From Tautonia plasticadhaerens (GTDB lineage: Bacteria > Planctomycetota > Planctomycetia > Isosphaerales > Isosphaeraceae): DNA of 64,000 nt. The translations under genes were made by a program, and so were the position numbers. The DNA lies in assembly GCF_007752535.1 (NCBI RefSeq), contig NZ_CP036426.1, positions 3,596,001 to 3,660,000 of the forward strand, given 5' to 3'. The notes below the pieces were generated by a model, which saw nothing but the letters and a program-made list of their open reading frames with translations, made no database searches and was not told where the DNA came from. Shown piece by piece: positions 54,909-63,813 of the stretch; position 1 is the first letter of the stretch, and each line of letters opens with the position of its first letter.

Positions 54909-57497
54909 ATGAGGGGAACCCCCTTCGCCGGATGCCTCGCCGCCGCCGCCCTGGCCCTGGCGACGGCCATGCCCGCCCCCCCGACCCGGGCCACCGACCT
55001 CGTCACGCTCTCCCCCCAGACCTGGGACTCCTACGCCCCGGTCGGCAAGGAGGCCGACGCCATCTACGGCGACTTCGCGCTCCGCAACGACCGGGTGGTC
55101 GCCGTGATCGCCCGGCCGGTCCGGATGCGGAACGCGAACATGACGGTCCGGGACGTCGGCGGCATGATCATCGACCTGGCCCGCCGGGACTCCGAGGGCG
55201 GCGACCAGCTCCAGGCCTTCTACGCCGCCTCCCCCACCAACGACTTCCAGTTCGCCGGGGTCGAGGTGGACGAGCCCGAGATCTTCGACGTCGAGCGGAA
55301 CGAGCCCGACGGCACCAACCGGGCCCGCCCGTCGATGCTCGTCCGGGCCCGGTCGATCACCCTGAGGCTCATCTCGAAGCCCCGGCCCGACCGCCCGACC
55401 GTCGAGCTGCGTTACACCCTGGGCGACGACGCCGACGCCGTCACCGTCGAGACGACCTGGACCAACGACACCGGCCGGGATCTGGCGATCGAGCCCGCCG
55501 ACGCGCTCCGGGCCGAGCGGACCTTCGAGAAGGCCCCCGACGGCTCCTCCTCGCTCTTCTGGGTCGCCGACGCCCACTTCGGCCAGGCCTACGGCGTCCT
55601 GCCCGAGGGGGTGGAGGTCTCCTCGAAGTCCGACGCGAGGTACTCGTACCTCGACTACCCGATCGGCGGGTCCGACGAGGTGGTGCTGGGGCCCGGCGAA
55701 TCCACCTCGCTCTCACGGCGCCTCGTGCCGGCCGCCGACCTCTTCGAGGTCCGGGCCGTGGCGGCCGAAGCCCAGGGCGTCGAGCAGTCCGAGGGGAGCC
55801 TGGTCGTCCGGGACGAGTCCGGCGCCCCGGTCGAAGGGGCCGACGTCCTGCTCCGGGTCGACGGCGAGCTCTATGCCCGGGGCCGCACCGACGCCGAGGG
55901 CCGACTCTCCGGCCGGCTCCCGGCGGGGATGGAGGGCGAGCCCGAGGTCGTCGCCCCCTGGGGAGACTCGACCACCGAGTTCGAGCCGCTCGACGGCGAG
56001 CCGGGCACCTACGTCGCCACCCTGCCCCAGCCCGGCTACGTCGTCGCCGAGATCTCCGGCGAGGACGGCGGGCCGATCCCCTGCAAGGTCCAGTTCAAGG
56101 GGAAAAACGGCACCGAGTCCCCCGACTTCGGCCCCGACTCCGGCGAGGTCGCCGTCGGCAACCTCTACTACTCCCACGACGGCCGGTTCCGGCAGGCCCT
56201 CGCGCCGGGCCAGTACGACGTGATCATCAGCTACGGGCCCGAGTATGACGCCGTGTTCACCGAGTTGGCGGTCGATCGGGGCGCCGAGGCCGGGCTGACG
56301 GCCACCCTGGTGCGCACCGTCGACACGACCGGCTGGGTCAGCTCCGACTTCCACAGCCACTCCACGCCCTCGGGGGACAACACCGCCAGCCAGCTCGGCC
56401 GCGTGCTGAACCTGCTCTGCGAGCACGTCGAGTTCGCCCCCTGCACCGAGCACAACCGCCTCTCGACCTACGTCCCCCACCTCCGGGCGCTGGGCGTCGA
56501 GCGGCTGATGGCCACCTGCACGGGCCTGGAGCTGACCAACCGCCCCCTGCCGCTGAACCACCAGAACGCCTTCCCCCTGGCCCTCCGCGAGCACACCCAG
56601 GACGGCGGCGCCCCGACGATCGACGACGACCCCGAGACGCAGATCGAGCGCCTCGCCCTCTGGGACGGCCACAGCGACAAGCTCGTCCAGGTCAACCACC
56701 CCGACCTCGGCCACATGTTCTTCGACCGCAACGGCGACGGCCAGCAGGACCAGGGCTTCCGGGGCATGTTCGGCCACATGGACGTGATCGAGGTCCACCC
56801 GCTCCACACCATCTTCGAGCCGGCCTCGATCGACCGCGACGGCCGGTCGTACAACAACACGATCGTCAACTGGATGCAGCTGCTCAACCAGGGGCACCGC
56901 ATCCCCGGCGTCGTCAACACCGACGCCCACTACAACCTCCACGGCTCCGGCTGGCTGCGGAACGACCTGAAGAGCCCGACCGACGACCCGTCCGAGATCG
57001 ACGTCATGGACGTCGTCCACGCCGCCGAGGCCGGCCAGGTCGTCATGACCAGCGGCCCCTTCCTGGAGGTCGTCGCCCGCTCCGACGGCGCCGAGGCGAT
57101 CCCCGGCGGCGACCTGGAACTGGCCGGGGGCTCGGCCACGCTCCGCGTGAAGGTCCAGTGCCCGAACTGGTTCGACGTCGACCGCGTCCAGGTCTTCCTC
57201 AACGGCAAGCCGTCCGAGGACCTGGACTTCACCCGGGAGTCGACCCCCGACGCCTTCTCCTCCGAGGGGGCCGTCCGGTTCGACCGCGAGATCCCGCTGA
57301 CGCTCGACGAGGACACCCACGTCATCGTCGCCACGATCGGCGAGGGGTCCTCGCTCGGCCCCGTCTTCGGCGAGGGCGGCCACGCCGACGACAAGCCCGT
57401 CGCCGTGTCCAACCCCATCTTCATCGACGCCGACGGCGACGGCTTCGAGCCGAACGGGGACACCCTCGGCGCCCCGCTGCCGACCAAGGAGAACTGA
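54909..57497 (+). CDS. Secreted PHP-domain (CehA/McbA-like) metallohydrolase
   Basis: 862 residues with a signal peptide (about 1-27, ATAMPAPPTRAT). The N-terminal half is beta-rich: a domain about 30-270, then a carboxypeptidase-regulatory-like Ig repeat around 275-450. The PHP domain starts with SSDFHSHSTPSGDN (about 477-490) and continues with FAPCTEHNRLSTYVPHLRAL, VQVNHPDLGHMFFDRNGDG, IEVHPLHTI and GVVNTDAHYNLHGSG. These supply most of the metal-binding His/Asp residues of CehA/McbA phosphoester hydrolases. Substrate unknown, outside the cytoplasm. The ATG at 54909 was chosen because it starts the signal peptide; the earlier in-frame start adds 25 atypical residues. Confidence 0.85.
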   Translation: MRGTPFAGCLAAAALALATAMPAPPTRATDLVTLSPQTWDSYAPVGKEADAIYGDFALRNDRVVAVIARPVRMRNANMTVRDVGGMIIDLARRDSEGGDQLQAFYAASPTNDFQFAGVEVDEPEIFDVERNEPDGTNRARPSMLVRARSITLRLISKPRPDRPTVELRYTLGDDADAVTVETTWTNDTGRDLAIEPADALRAERTFEKAPDGSSSLFWVADAHFGQAYGVLPEGVEVSSKSDARYSYLDYPIGGSDEVVLGPGESTSLSRRLVPAADLFEVRAVAAEAQGVEQSEGSLVVRDESGAPVEGADVLLRVDGELYARGRTDAEGRLSGRLPAGMEGEPEVVAPWGDSTTEFEPLDGEPGTYVATLPQPGYVVAEISGEDGGPIPCKVQFKGKNGTESPDFGPDSGEVAVGNLYYSHDGRFRQALAPGQYDVIISYGPEYDAVFTELAVDRGAEAGLTATLVRTVDTTGWVSSDFHSHSTPSGDNTASQLGRVLNLLCEHVEFAPCTEHNRLSTYVPHLRALGVERLMATCTGLELTNRPLPLNHQNAFPLALREHTQDGGAPTIDDDPETQIERLALWDGHSDKLVQVNHPDLGHMFFDRNGDGQQDQGFRGMFGHMDVIEVHPLHTIFEPASIDRDGRSYNNTIVNWMQLLNQGHRIPGVVNTDAHYNLHGSGWLRNDLKSPTDDPSEIDVMDVVHAAEAGQVVMTSGPFLEVVARSDGAEAIPGGDLELAGGSATLRVKVQCPNWFDVDRVQVFLNGKPSEDLDFTRESTPDAFSSEGAVRFDREIPLTLDEDTHVIVATIGEGSSLGPVFGEGGHADDKPVAVSNPIFIDADGDGFEPNGDTLGAPLPTKEN

Positions 57498-57782
57498 CCC
57501 GCCCCCGTCCCGATCGGCCCTCCCCGGGGCGTCCCCCCGGGGTGGGCCTTCCCTCCCCCCGCACCCTGGCCCCCTCGCCTCCCCGATGGTTCAATGGGGT
57601 CGTGCCGGCCCTCCGGCCCCGGTCGTGCCGCCTCGGATGCCCCCGGCAATGGGCGGATGCCCGATCGCCGAATCCGCGATCGCGATCCGTCGGGATCGAT
57701 CCTCGGCCATGGATCTCCGCCCTCCGCCGCGCCACCCGGAGGCGACCCTCGCCCTCGCCCCGAACCAGCCTCGGTGACCACC

Positions 57783-59849
57783 ATGCTCCCCACGCTCCTG
57801 CTCGCCTCCGCCCTCGCCGGCCCGGTCGACGACGGCCCCCGGACCTACGACGTCGTCGTCTACGGCGGCACCTCGGCCGGCATCGCCGCCGCGGTGCAGG
57901 CCGACCGCATGGGCAAGTCGGTCGTGGTCGTCTCGCCCGACGTCCACCTCGGCGGCCTCTCCAGCGGCGGCCTCGGCTGGACCGACTCCGGCCGCAAGGA
58001 GACCATCGGCGGCCTCTCCCGCGAGTTCTACCACCGCGTCTGGCAGCACTACCAGAACGACGACGCCTGGCGGTGGCAGTCGCGGGACGCCTACGGCAAC
58101 CGGGGCCAGGGCACCCCCGCCATCGACGGCAGTCAGCGCACCATGTGGATCTTCGAGCCCCACGTCGCCGAACAGGTCTTCGAGGACCTCGTCGCCGAGC
58201 ACGACATCCCCGTCGTCCGGGACGCCTGGCTCGACCGGGAAGACGGCGTGGCGAAGGAGGGCGACCGGATCGCCGCCATCACCACCCTCGACGGCCGCAC
58301 CTTCGCCGGCACGCAGTTCATCGACGCCTCGTATGAGGGCGACCTGATGGCCGCCGCCGGCGTCTCCACCACCGTCGGCCGTGAGTCCAATTCCAAATAT
58401 GGCGAAACGCTCAACGGCGTCCAGGCCCGACGCGCCGTCAGCCACCAGTTCGATTTCCCGGTCGACCCCTACGTCGTCCCCGGCGACCCCTCCAGCGGCC
58501 TGCTCCCCCGGATCCACCCCGGGGGCCCCGGCGAGGAGGGCGAGGGGGACGACCGCCTCCAGGCCTACTGCTTCCGGATGTGCCTGACCGACCACCCCGA
58601 CAACCGCGTCCCCTTCGAAAAGCCCGAGGGCTACGACCCGGCCGAATACGAACTGCTCGGCCGATACCTCCGGGGCGGCTGGAAGGGCGTCTTCAACAAG
58701 TTCGACCCCATCCCCAACCGCAAGACCGACACCAATAACCACGGCGCCTTCTCCACCGACAACATCGGCCGGAACTACGACTACCCCGAGGCCTCCTACG
58801 ACCGTCGCCGCGAGATCATCGCCGAGCACGAGCAGTATCAAAAGGGCCTGATGTACTTCCTCGCCAACGACCCCGGCGTCCCCGAGGACATCCGGTCGAA
58901 GGCCGCCGGCTACGGCCTCTCGCGCGACGAGTTCACCGACAACGGCCACTGGCCGCACCAGATCTACGTCCGGGAGGCCCGCCGGCTGGTCTCCGACTTC
59001 GTCATGACCGAGCGCCACCTGCGGGGCCTGGAGCCCACCCCCGACCCCGTCGGCATGGGCTCCTACAACATGGACTCCCACAACGTCCAGCGCTACGTCG
59101 ACGAGAACGGCCACGCCCGGAACGAGGGGGACATCCAGATCAGCCCCGGCGGCCCCTATCCCATCAGCTATCGCGCCCTCGTCCCGAGGCGGGAGGAGTG
59201 CACCAACCTCGTCGTCCCGGTCTGCCTCTCCTCCTCGCACATCGCGTATGGCTCGATCCGGATGGAGCCGGTCTTCATGATCCTCGGCCAGTCGGCCGCC
59301 ACCGCCGCCTGCCTGGCGATTGACCACGACACCCCCGTCCAGGCGATCCCCGCCGACGCCTTCCGCGACCGCCTCCTCGCCGACGGCCAGGTCATCGACC
59401 TGCCCGACTCCACCGCCCACCGCCCCAGCGTCACCCTCCAGTCCTCCGACCTCCCCGGCGTCGTCGTCGACGACGCCGACGCCGACCTGACCGGCCCCTG
59501 GTCCACCGGCGCCGCGTTGCACCCCTTCGTCGACCTCGGCTACCGCCACGACGGCGACTCGGCCAAGGGCTCCAAGCACGCCACCTTCCGCACCCCCCTC
59601 GGCCCCGGCCGCTACGAGGTCCGCATCTCGTACGTCCCCTCCTCCAACCGGGCGAGCAACGTCCCCGTGACGATCCGCCACGCCGGGGGCGCCGCCGAAC
59701 TCACCCTCGACCAGCGCCGCCCCCCCGCCGATCCCCCCTTCCACCCCCTCGGCACCTTCGACTTCGACGCCGAGGCCGCCGTCGAGATCCGCACCGAAGC
59801 CACCGACGGCCACGTCATCCTCGACGCCGTCCAGTTCCTGCCGAAATGA
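57783..59849 (+). CDS. Secreted FAD-dependent oxidoreductase with golvesin-like C-terminal domain
   Basis: 688 residues. A very short hydrophobic leader (MLPTLLLASALAGPV) is followed at once by the FAD-binding Rossmann motif DVVVYGGTSAGIAAAVQADR. The rest of the FAD domain includes HLGGLSSGGLGWTDSGRKET, FIDASYEGDLMAAAGV, YRALVPRREECTNLVVPVC and MILGQSAATAACLAI, diagnostic of the FAD_oxidored family. The last 130 residues (about 555-688) match the golvesin/Xly CBD-like sandwich: GPWSTGAALHPFVDLGYRHD, then RYEVRISYVPSSNRASNVPV, then VILDAVQFLP. It probably oxidises or binds a polysaccharide component. ATG 57783 is preferred; GTG 57774 is an alternative. Confidence 0.88.
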   Translation: MLPTLLLASALAGPVDDGPRTYDVVVYGGTSAGIAAAVQADRMGKSVVVVSPDVHLGGLSSGGLGWTDSGRKETIGGLSREFYHRVWQHYQNDDAWRWQSRDAYGNRGQGTPAIDGSQRTMWIFEPHVAEQVFEDLVAEHDIPVVRDAWLDREDGVAKEGDRIAAITTLDGRTFAGTQFIDASYEGDLMAAAGVSTTVGRESNSKYGETLNGVQARRAVSHQFDFPVDPYVVPGDPSSGLLPRIHPGGPGEEGEGDDRLQAYCFRMCLTDHPDNRVPFEKPEGYDPAEYELLGRYLRGGWKGVFNKFDPIPNRKTDTNNHGAFSTDNIGRNYDYPEASYDRRREIIAEHEQYQKGLMYFLANDPGVPEDIRSKAAGYGLSRDEFTDNGHWPHQIYVREARRLVSDFVMTERHLRGLEPTPDPVGMGSYNMDSHNVQRYVDENGHARNEGDIQISPGGPYPISYRALVPRREECTNLVVPVCLSSSHIAYGSIRMEPVFMILGQSAATAACLAIDHDTPVQAIPADAFRDRLLADGQVIDLPDSTAHRPSVTLQSSDLPGVVVDDADADLTGPWSTGAALHPFVDLGYRHDGDSAKGSKHATFRTPLGPGRYEVRISYVPSSNRASNVPVTIRHAGGAAELTLDQRRPPADPPFHPLGTFDFDAEAAVEIRTEATDGHVILDAVQFLPK

Positions 59850-59921
59850 CCCCGCCCCGGCCCGGTCGTACGAGACCGACGGGCGACGAGTGATGGAATC
59901 GACTTGTCTCGGACCTTCGGA

Positions 59922-59974
59922 GATAATCCTCCAGTGCAATCGTGATTTCGGCGCGATGATGCTGGAGGATTATC
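59922..59974 (+). promoter_or_regulatory. Inverted repeat covering the ribosome binding site of the CHAT gene
   Basis: A perfect 13-bp inverted repeat, GATAATCCTCCAG (59922-59934) and CTGGAGGATTATC (59962-59974), with a 27-nt loop. The right arm contains GGAGG (59964-59968), the ribosome binding site for the GTG at 59979. If the hairpin forms in mRNA it would hide the site; alternatively it is a protein-binding dyad. A short frame in the right part (ATG 59958 to TGA 59979-59981) overlaps the GTG start. Confidence 0.65.
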
Positions 59975-59978
59975 GCTG

Positions 59979-62900
59979 GTGAGCACGCTGATCGTCCGCG
60001 ACGTGAGCGAAGGTGATGGCCACCGATTCCAGGTGATCCGGGATAGAGACTTCAAGGCCACCAATTCGGCCTCCATCCCTTCCCCCATCGGCTTCCCGGT
60101 CGAGGGCAGGCCGAACAGCGAGCTGATGCGGGACCTCCGGTGGTACCTGGAACGCTTCCTCGACTACCCGTTCCCCCCGCAGACCGACGTCGCCGACCGC
60201 GTCCGGGCCGCCCTGAAAGGCTGGGGTGAAACGGCTTTCACCGCCCTCTTCGGCGCCGGCCAGGGGAACACATTCTTCCACGACGCCACCCGAGACGGCC
60301 TGGACCGGCTCCACTTGCGAATCTCCAGCGACGACCCCCGCGTGCTAGGCTGGCCTTGGGAGGCGCTACTCGACCCGCAATCCGGCTTCCTGGCCCCGGC
60401 CTGCCAGATTGAGCGGCAGCTCAACACCACCCGAGACCCCGCCCCCCTGCCCGACGCGCTGCCGAACGATCGGATCAACATCCTCCTCGTCACCTGTCGG
60501 CCGTTCGAGGCCGACGTCTCCTACCGGTCCCTTTCCCGCCCGCTGGTCGAGATGGTGGTCAACCAGAACCTCCCCGCCGAGGTCACGGTCCTCCGCCCGC
60601 CGACCTTCGACCGCCTCCGCGAGCACCTGCTGCACGAGCGGCCCGGCTACTATCAGGTCGTCCACTTCGACGGCCACGGAGCCTACCAGGCCGAGGCGGT
60701 CGGGCCTATCGACCAGCATCAGTTGAAGGGCCCGATTGGCAAGCTCGCCTTCGAGGACGTCGAGGGCAAGCCCGACTTGAAAGACGCCGAGCAGCTCGCC
60801 CTCCTGCTGCGCGAGTGCCGCATCACGGCCGTGGTCATGAACGCCTGCCAGTCGGGCATGGTAGACCATCAGGCGGCCGACCCCTTCGCCTCGGTGGCGG
60901 CGGCCATGCTCCGGGCGGGGGTGCGAAGCGTGGTGGCGATGGCCTACTCGCTCTACGTCAGCGGAGCCCAGCAGTTCCTCCCCGGCTTCTACCGCGCCCT
61001 GTTCCGCACCGGAGACATCGCCCAGGCTACCCGGGCTGGCCGCCAGCAGATGCTCGCCTACAAGGGCCGCGTCTGCGTCCGGGGCCGTTTCGACCTCGAC
61101 GACTGGCTCGTGCCGGTCGTCTACCAGCAGGAGGCGCTCGCCCTCCCGTTCGCCTCCCAGGCCCGCACCCATCGCCCCCCGACCGACGCCGATGCCCTGC
61201 CCCCAGAGGCCCGGGACGACGAGAACCCCTATGGCTTCGTCGGCCGAGACGGGCCGATCCTAGTGCTGGAGCGGGCGATGCACCTCCCACGAGCCGGCAT
61301 CCTGATCCAGGGGCTCGGCGGGGTCGGAAAGACCACTCTTGCCCGAGGGTTCGTCCGCTGGCTCAAGGACACCGGCGGCCTCGGCCGGGGCTGCTTCTGG
61401 TTCACGTTCCAGGGCATCCGCACTGCCGAGTACGTCATCAACCGCATGGTCGAGGCCCTGATCGGCACCGACGCTATCCCGCTGCCGCTGGAGACCAAGC
61501 TCGACCGCCTCATCGCCCTCCTCAAGGCCGATCGCGTCCTCGTCGTCTGGGACAACTTCGAGACCGTCCGCGGCATCCCCGGTACTCCCGTCGAGGCCAG
61601 CCTCCCGGCCGAGGATCAAGAACTCCTCCGTTCGCTCCTCCGCCGCCTCCGCGACGGCAAGAGCAAGGTCCTCATCACTAGCCGCAGCACCGAGGACTGG
61701 CTGGGCGACAGCCGCCTCAAGATCGGCCTCGGCGGCCTGGCCGGCGAGGAACGCTGGGACTACTGCGAGACGATCCTCCGCGACCTCGGCAAGTCGATCA
61801 ACCGCGACGACCCCGACCTCGGCGCCCTCATGGACCTCCTCGCCGGCCACCCGCTCGCCATGCGGGTCCTCCTCCCCCGACTCGAAGACCAGACCGCCGC
61901 CCAGCTCGTCCTCACGATCCGCGACAACCTCTCCGCCCTCGGCCCTAGCGGCGACGAGATCCAGGACACGCTCTTCGCCACCCTCCGCTTCGCCGTGGAC
62001 TCTCTCCCCGATGATCTTCGTCCGCTCCTGATCCTCCTTGCCTTGCACGAGCACTTTGTCGATGCAGATTCTCTGGAAGCGATGGCGAAGGATGTGGACA
62101 AGTCCTGGACCCGAGACCGCATCGACCAGTTCGTCTCCATCCTCTCCAACGCCGGGCTCCTGCGTAATCGCGGGCTGGCGATCTACGAGATCCATCCTGC
62201 CCTGACCGGCTTCCTCCGCTCGACCTCATCGACCTCGGCCGCGGCCGCCCGCGATCCGTGGTGCCGGGCATTTTCTAAGGTGATAGGATCCATAGGTGTT
62301 CGTGTCATCGGGTGTCCCGTCCACGAGCAGCGCGGGCCGTTCTCGGTCCATTCGACAAACTTCAATCGCGCTTGGGAGGAGGCAAGCAGGTTGGAGATGG
62401 ACCGGATTGCCACAGGCTTGGTCGCGACCCTGGCATCCTATGCCCAGAATACGTGGAACTTCCAGCACGCCGAACGATTGTTGCAACGGCTCACTGAGTC
62501 TCGACTTGTCAGGGAGAATGAAAGACTTAGAGCCGGCTACTATCACCAACTGGGGGTTGTGGCCCAGCTCCGCTGGGATCTGGACGCCGCCGAACGCTGG
62601 TATGCCAAGGCCCTGGAGATCAAGGAGCGGTTGGGCGTCGAGGCCGGCCCCGCAGCTACCTATCACCAACTGGGAATGGTGGCCCAGCTCCGCTGGGATC
62701 TGGACGCCGCCGAACGCTGGTATGCCAGGGCCCTGGAGAGCTTCGAGCGGCTGAGCGTCGGGCCCGGCCGCGCGTGTTCCTACCACCAGTTGGGGACAGT
62801 AGCCCAGGACCGGGAGGATCTGGACGCCGCCGAACGCTGGTACACAAAGGCCTTGGAGATCTCCGAGCGGCTGGGCGACGAGCCCAGGGCCGCAGGCACC

Positions 62901-63302
62901 TACCATCAGCTGGGGAGGGTGGCCCAGGACCGGGGGGACCTGGACGACGCCGAACGCTGGTATGTGCGCTCCCTGGAAATCAAGGAGCGGTTGGGCGACG
63001 AGGCTGGGGTCTCTCTCGCCTATCACCAGTTGGGGATCGTGGCCCAGCTCCGCTGGGATCTGGACGCCGCCGAATGCTGGTATGCGCGTTCCCTGGAGAT
63101 CTCCGAGCGGCTGGGCGACGAGGCCGGGGCCGCGCGCACCTACACCAATCTGGGGATCGTGGTCCAGGACCGGGGAGACCAAGGCGCCGCCGAACGCTGG
63201 TACACAAAGGCCCTGACTGTATGGACGAAAACGGGCAATGAACAAGAAAGGGAGAACACTCAGAGATTGCTAGACAAACTGCGGGACGGCTCCGCGTCGT
63301 AA
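59979..63302 (+). CDS. CHAT protease - STAND NTPase - TPR protein
   Basis: 1107 residues, cytosolic. Residues about 90-390 form a CHAT caspase-like domain with His233 in VVHFDGHGAY and Cys290 in VVMNACQSGM. A STAND/NB-ARC NTPase follows: FVGRDGPILVLERAM, Walker A GLGGVGKTT (445-453), Walker B VLVVWDNFE, then VLITSRSTEDW and a GHPLAMRVLLPRL sensor-like helix. After a winged-helix-like segment (about 690-745) comes an array of six 40-residue TPRs (855-1094), encoded by closely similar 120-bp units. The start is GTG 59979 with GGAGG 10 bp upstream inside an inverted repeat. Proteins of this kind are known as conflict or programmed-cell-death-type effectors: the TPRs sense, the NTPase oligomerises, CHAT cleaves. 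The target is unknown; the small membrane protein downstream is the obvious partner. Confidence 0.88.
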   Translation: MSTLIVRDVSEGDGHRFQVIRDRDFKATNSASIPSPIGFPVEGRPNSELMRDLRWYLERFLDYPFPPQTDVADRVRAALKGWGETAFTALFGAGQGNTFFHDATRDGLDRLHLRISSDDPRVLGWPWEALLDPQSGFLAPACQIERQLNTTRDPAPLPDALPNDRINILLVTCRPFEADVSYRSLSRPLVEMVVNQNLPAEVTVLRPPTFDRLREHLLHERPGYYQVVHFDGHGAYQAEAVGPIDQHQLKGPIGKLAFEDVEGKPDLKDAEQLALLLRECRITAVVMNACQSGMVDHQAADPFASVAAAMLRAGVRSVVAMAYSLYVSGAQQFLPGFYRALFRTGDIAQATRAGRQQMLAYKGRVCVRGRFDLDDWLVPVVYQQEALALPFASQARTHRPPTDADALPPEARDDENPYGFVGRDGPILVLERAMHLPRAGILIQGLGGVGKTTLARGFVRWLKDTGGLGRGCFWFTFQGIRTAEYVINRMVEALIGTDAIPLPLETKLDRLIALLKADRVLVVWDNFETVRGIPGTPVEASLPAEDQELLRSLLRRLRDGKSKVLITSRSTEDWLGDSRLKIGLGGLAGEERWDYCETILRDLGKSINRDDPDLGALMDLLAGHPLAMRVLLPRLEDQTAAQLVLTIRDNLSALGPSGDEIQDTLFATLRFAVDSLPDDLRPLLILLALHEHFVDADSLEAMAKDVDKSWTRDRIDQFVSILSNAGLLRNRGLAIYEIHPALTGFLRSTSSTSAAAARDPWCRAFSKVIGSIGVRVIGCPVHEQRGPFSVHSTNFNRAWEEASRLEMDRIATGLVATLASYAQNTWNFQHAERLLQRLTESRLVRENERLRAGYYHQLGVVAQLRWDLDAAERWYAKALEIKERLGVEAGPAATYHQLGMVAQLRWDLDAAERWYARALESFERLSVGPGRACSYHQLGTVAQDREDLDAAERWYTKALEISERLGDEPRAAGTYHQLGRVAQDRGDLDDAERWYVRSLEIKERLGDEAGVSLAYHQLGIVAQLRWDLDAAECWYARSLEISERLGDEAGAARTYTNLGIVVQDRGDQGAAERWYTKALTVWTKTGNEQERENTQRLLDKLRDGSAS
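62541..63260 (+). repeat. Six tandem 120-bp TPR-coding units
   Basis: Units start at 62541, 62661, 62781, 62901, 63021 and 63141. Each encodes YHQLG-VAQ--DLDAAERWY--ALEI-ERLG-like sequence. The central GATCTGGACGCCGCCGAACG block is nearly identical in most units, a sign of recent duplication or conversion. Confidence 0.88.
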
Positions 63303-63345
63303 GCCCCTGTTTCGACCAGTGGCATTTCCCCAATGAGGTGCACCC

Positions 63346-63813
63346 ATGCTCGACGACCAGATTCGGCAGCTCAAGGACGACGAGGCCATTCGCATCCTGG
63401 AAGCGGTGGCCGACGCGAAACTGAACCTGGATGAGCAGGATTTCCAGACGGCGCTGACACCGGACCTGGGGCAGGCCCTCCGGGAGGAGTTCGCGGTGGA
63501 GCTGGGGGAAGAGACGATGACTAGCGCGGGGGATCTGGCCCGCGAGGCGTTGATCGTCCTGGCCGAGGACGAGGCCGAACGCCCGGCCCTGGAGGCCTTC
63601 CTCCGCAATCCGTCGGCCGCCCCGAGCCGGATGGTCCTGCTGGAGGCCGCCGGGACGACCGCCATCGTCGTCGCCGCCCTGGTCGCCCTCCAGACCCGCG
63701 TGACGATCCGGCGCGACACCAAGGGCAACCTCTCCTGGACAATCGACAAGAAGCCGACCGAGATCCCCCTCCTCAAGCCGCTCGTGGCCAGGCTCACCGC
63801 GCTCCTCGGCTGA
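63346..63813 (+). CDS. Small membrane protein paired with the CHAT gene, function unknown
   Basis: 155 residues. The first 95 are soluble, helical and acidic (MLDDQIRQLKDDEAIRILEA, then DLGQALREEFAVELGEETMT). A single transmembrane helix lies at about 97-117 (VLLEAAGTTAIVVAALVALQ), then a short basic tail (RVTIRRDTKGNLSWTIDKKP). It follows the CHAT-STAND-TPR gene by 43 bp on the same strand with AGGTG ahead of the ATG. It could be the protease substrate, a membrane-active executor released by cleavage, or an anchor. This is guilt by association; no family was recognised. Confidence 0.7.
   Translation: MLDDQIRQLKDDEAIRILEAVADAKLNLDEQDFQTALTPDLGQALREEFAVELGEETMTSAGDLAREALIVLAEDEAERPALEAFLRNPSAAPSRMVLLEAAGTTAIVVAALVALQTRVTIRRDTKGNLSWTIDKKPTEIPLLKPLVARLTALLG

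Noticed and set aside
57591-59939. A 782-codon minus-strand frame
   Set aside because: Exact shadow of the FAD oxidoreductase gene, with Val/Gly/Asp-rich low-complexity translation.
62541-63260. CRISPR-like or satellite repeat
   Set aside because: The 120-bp units are in frame and encode TPRs within the CHAT protein.
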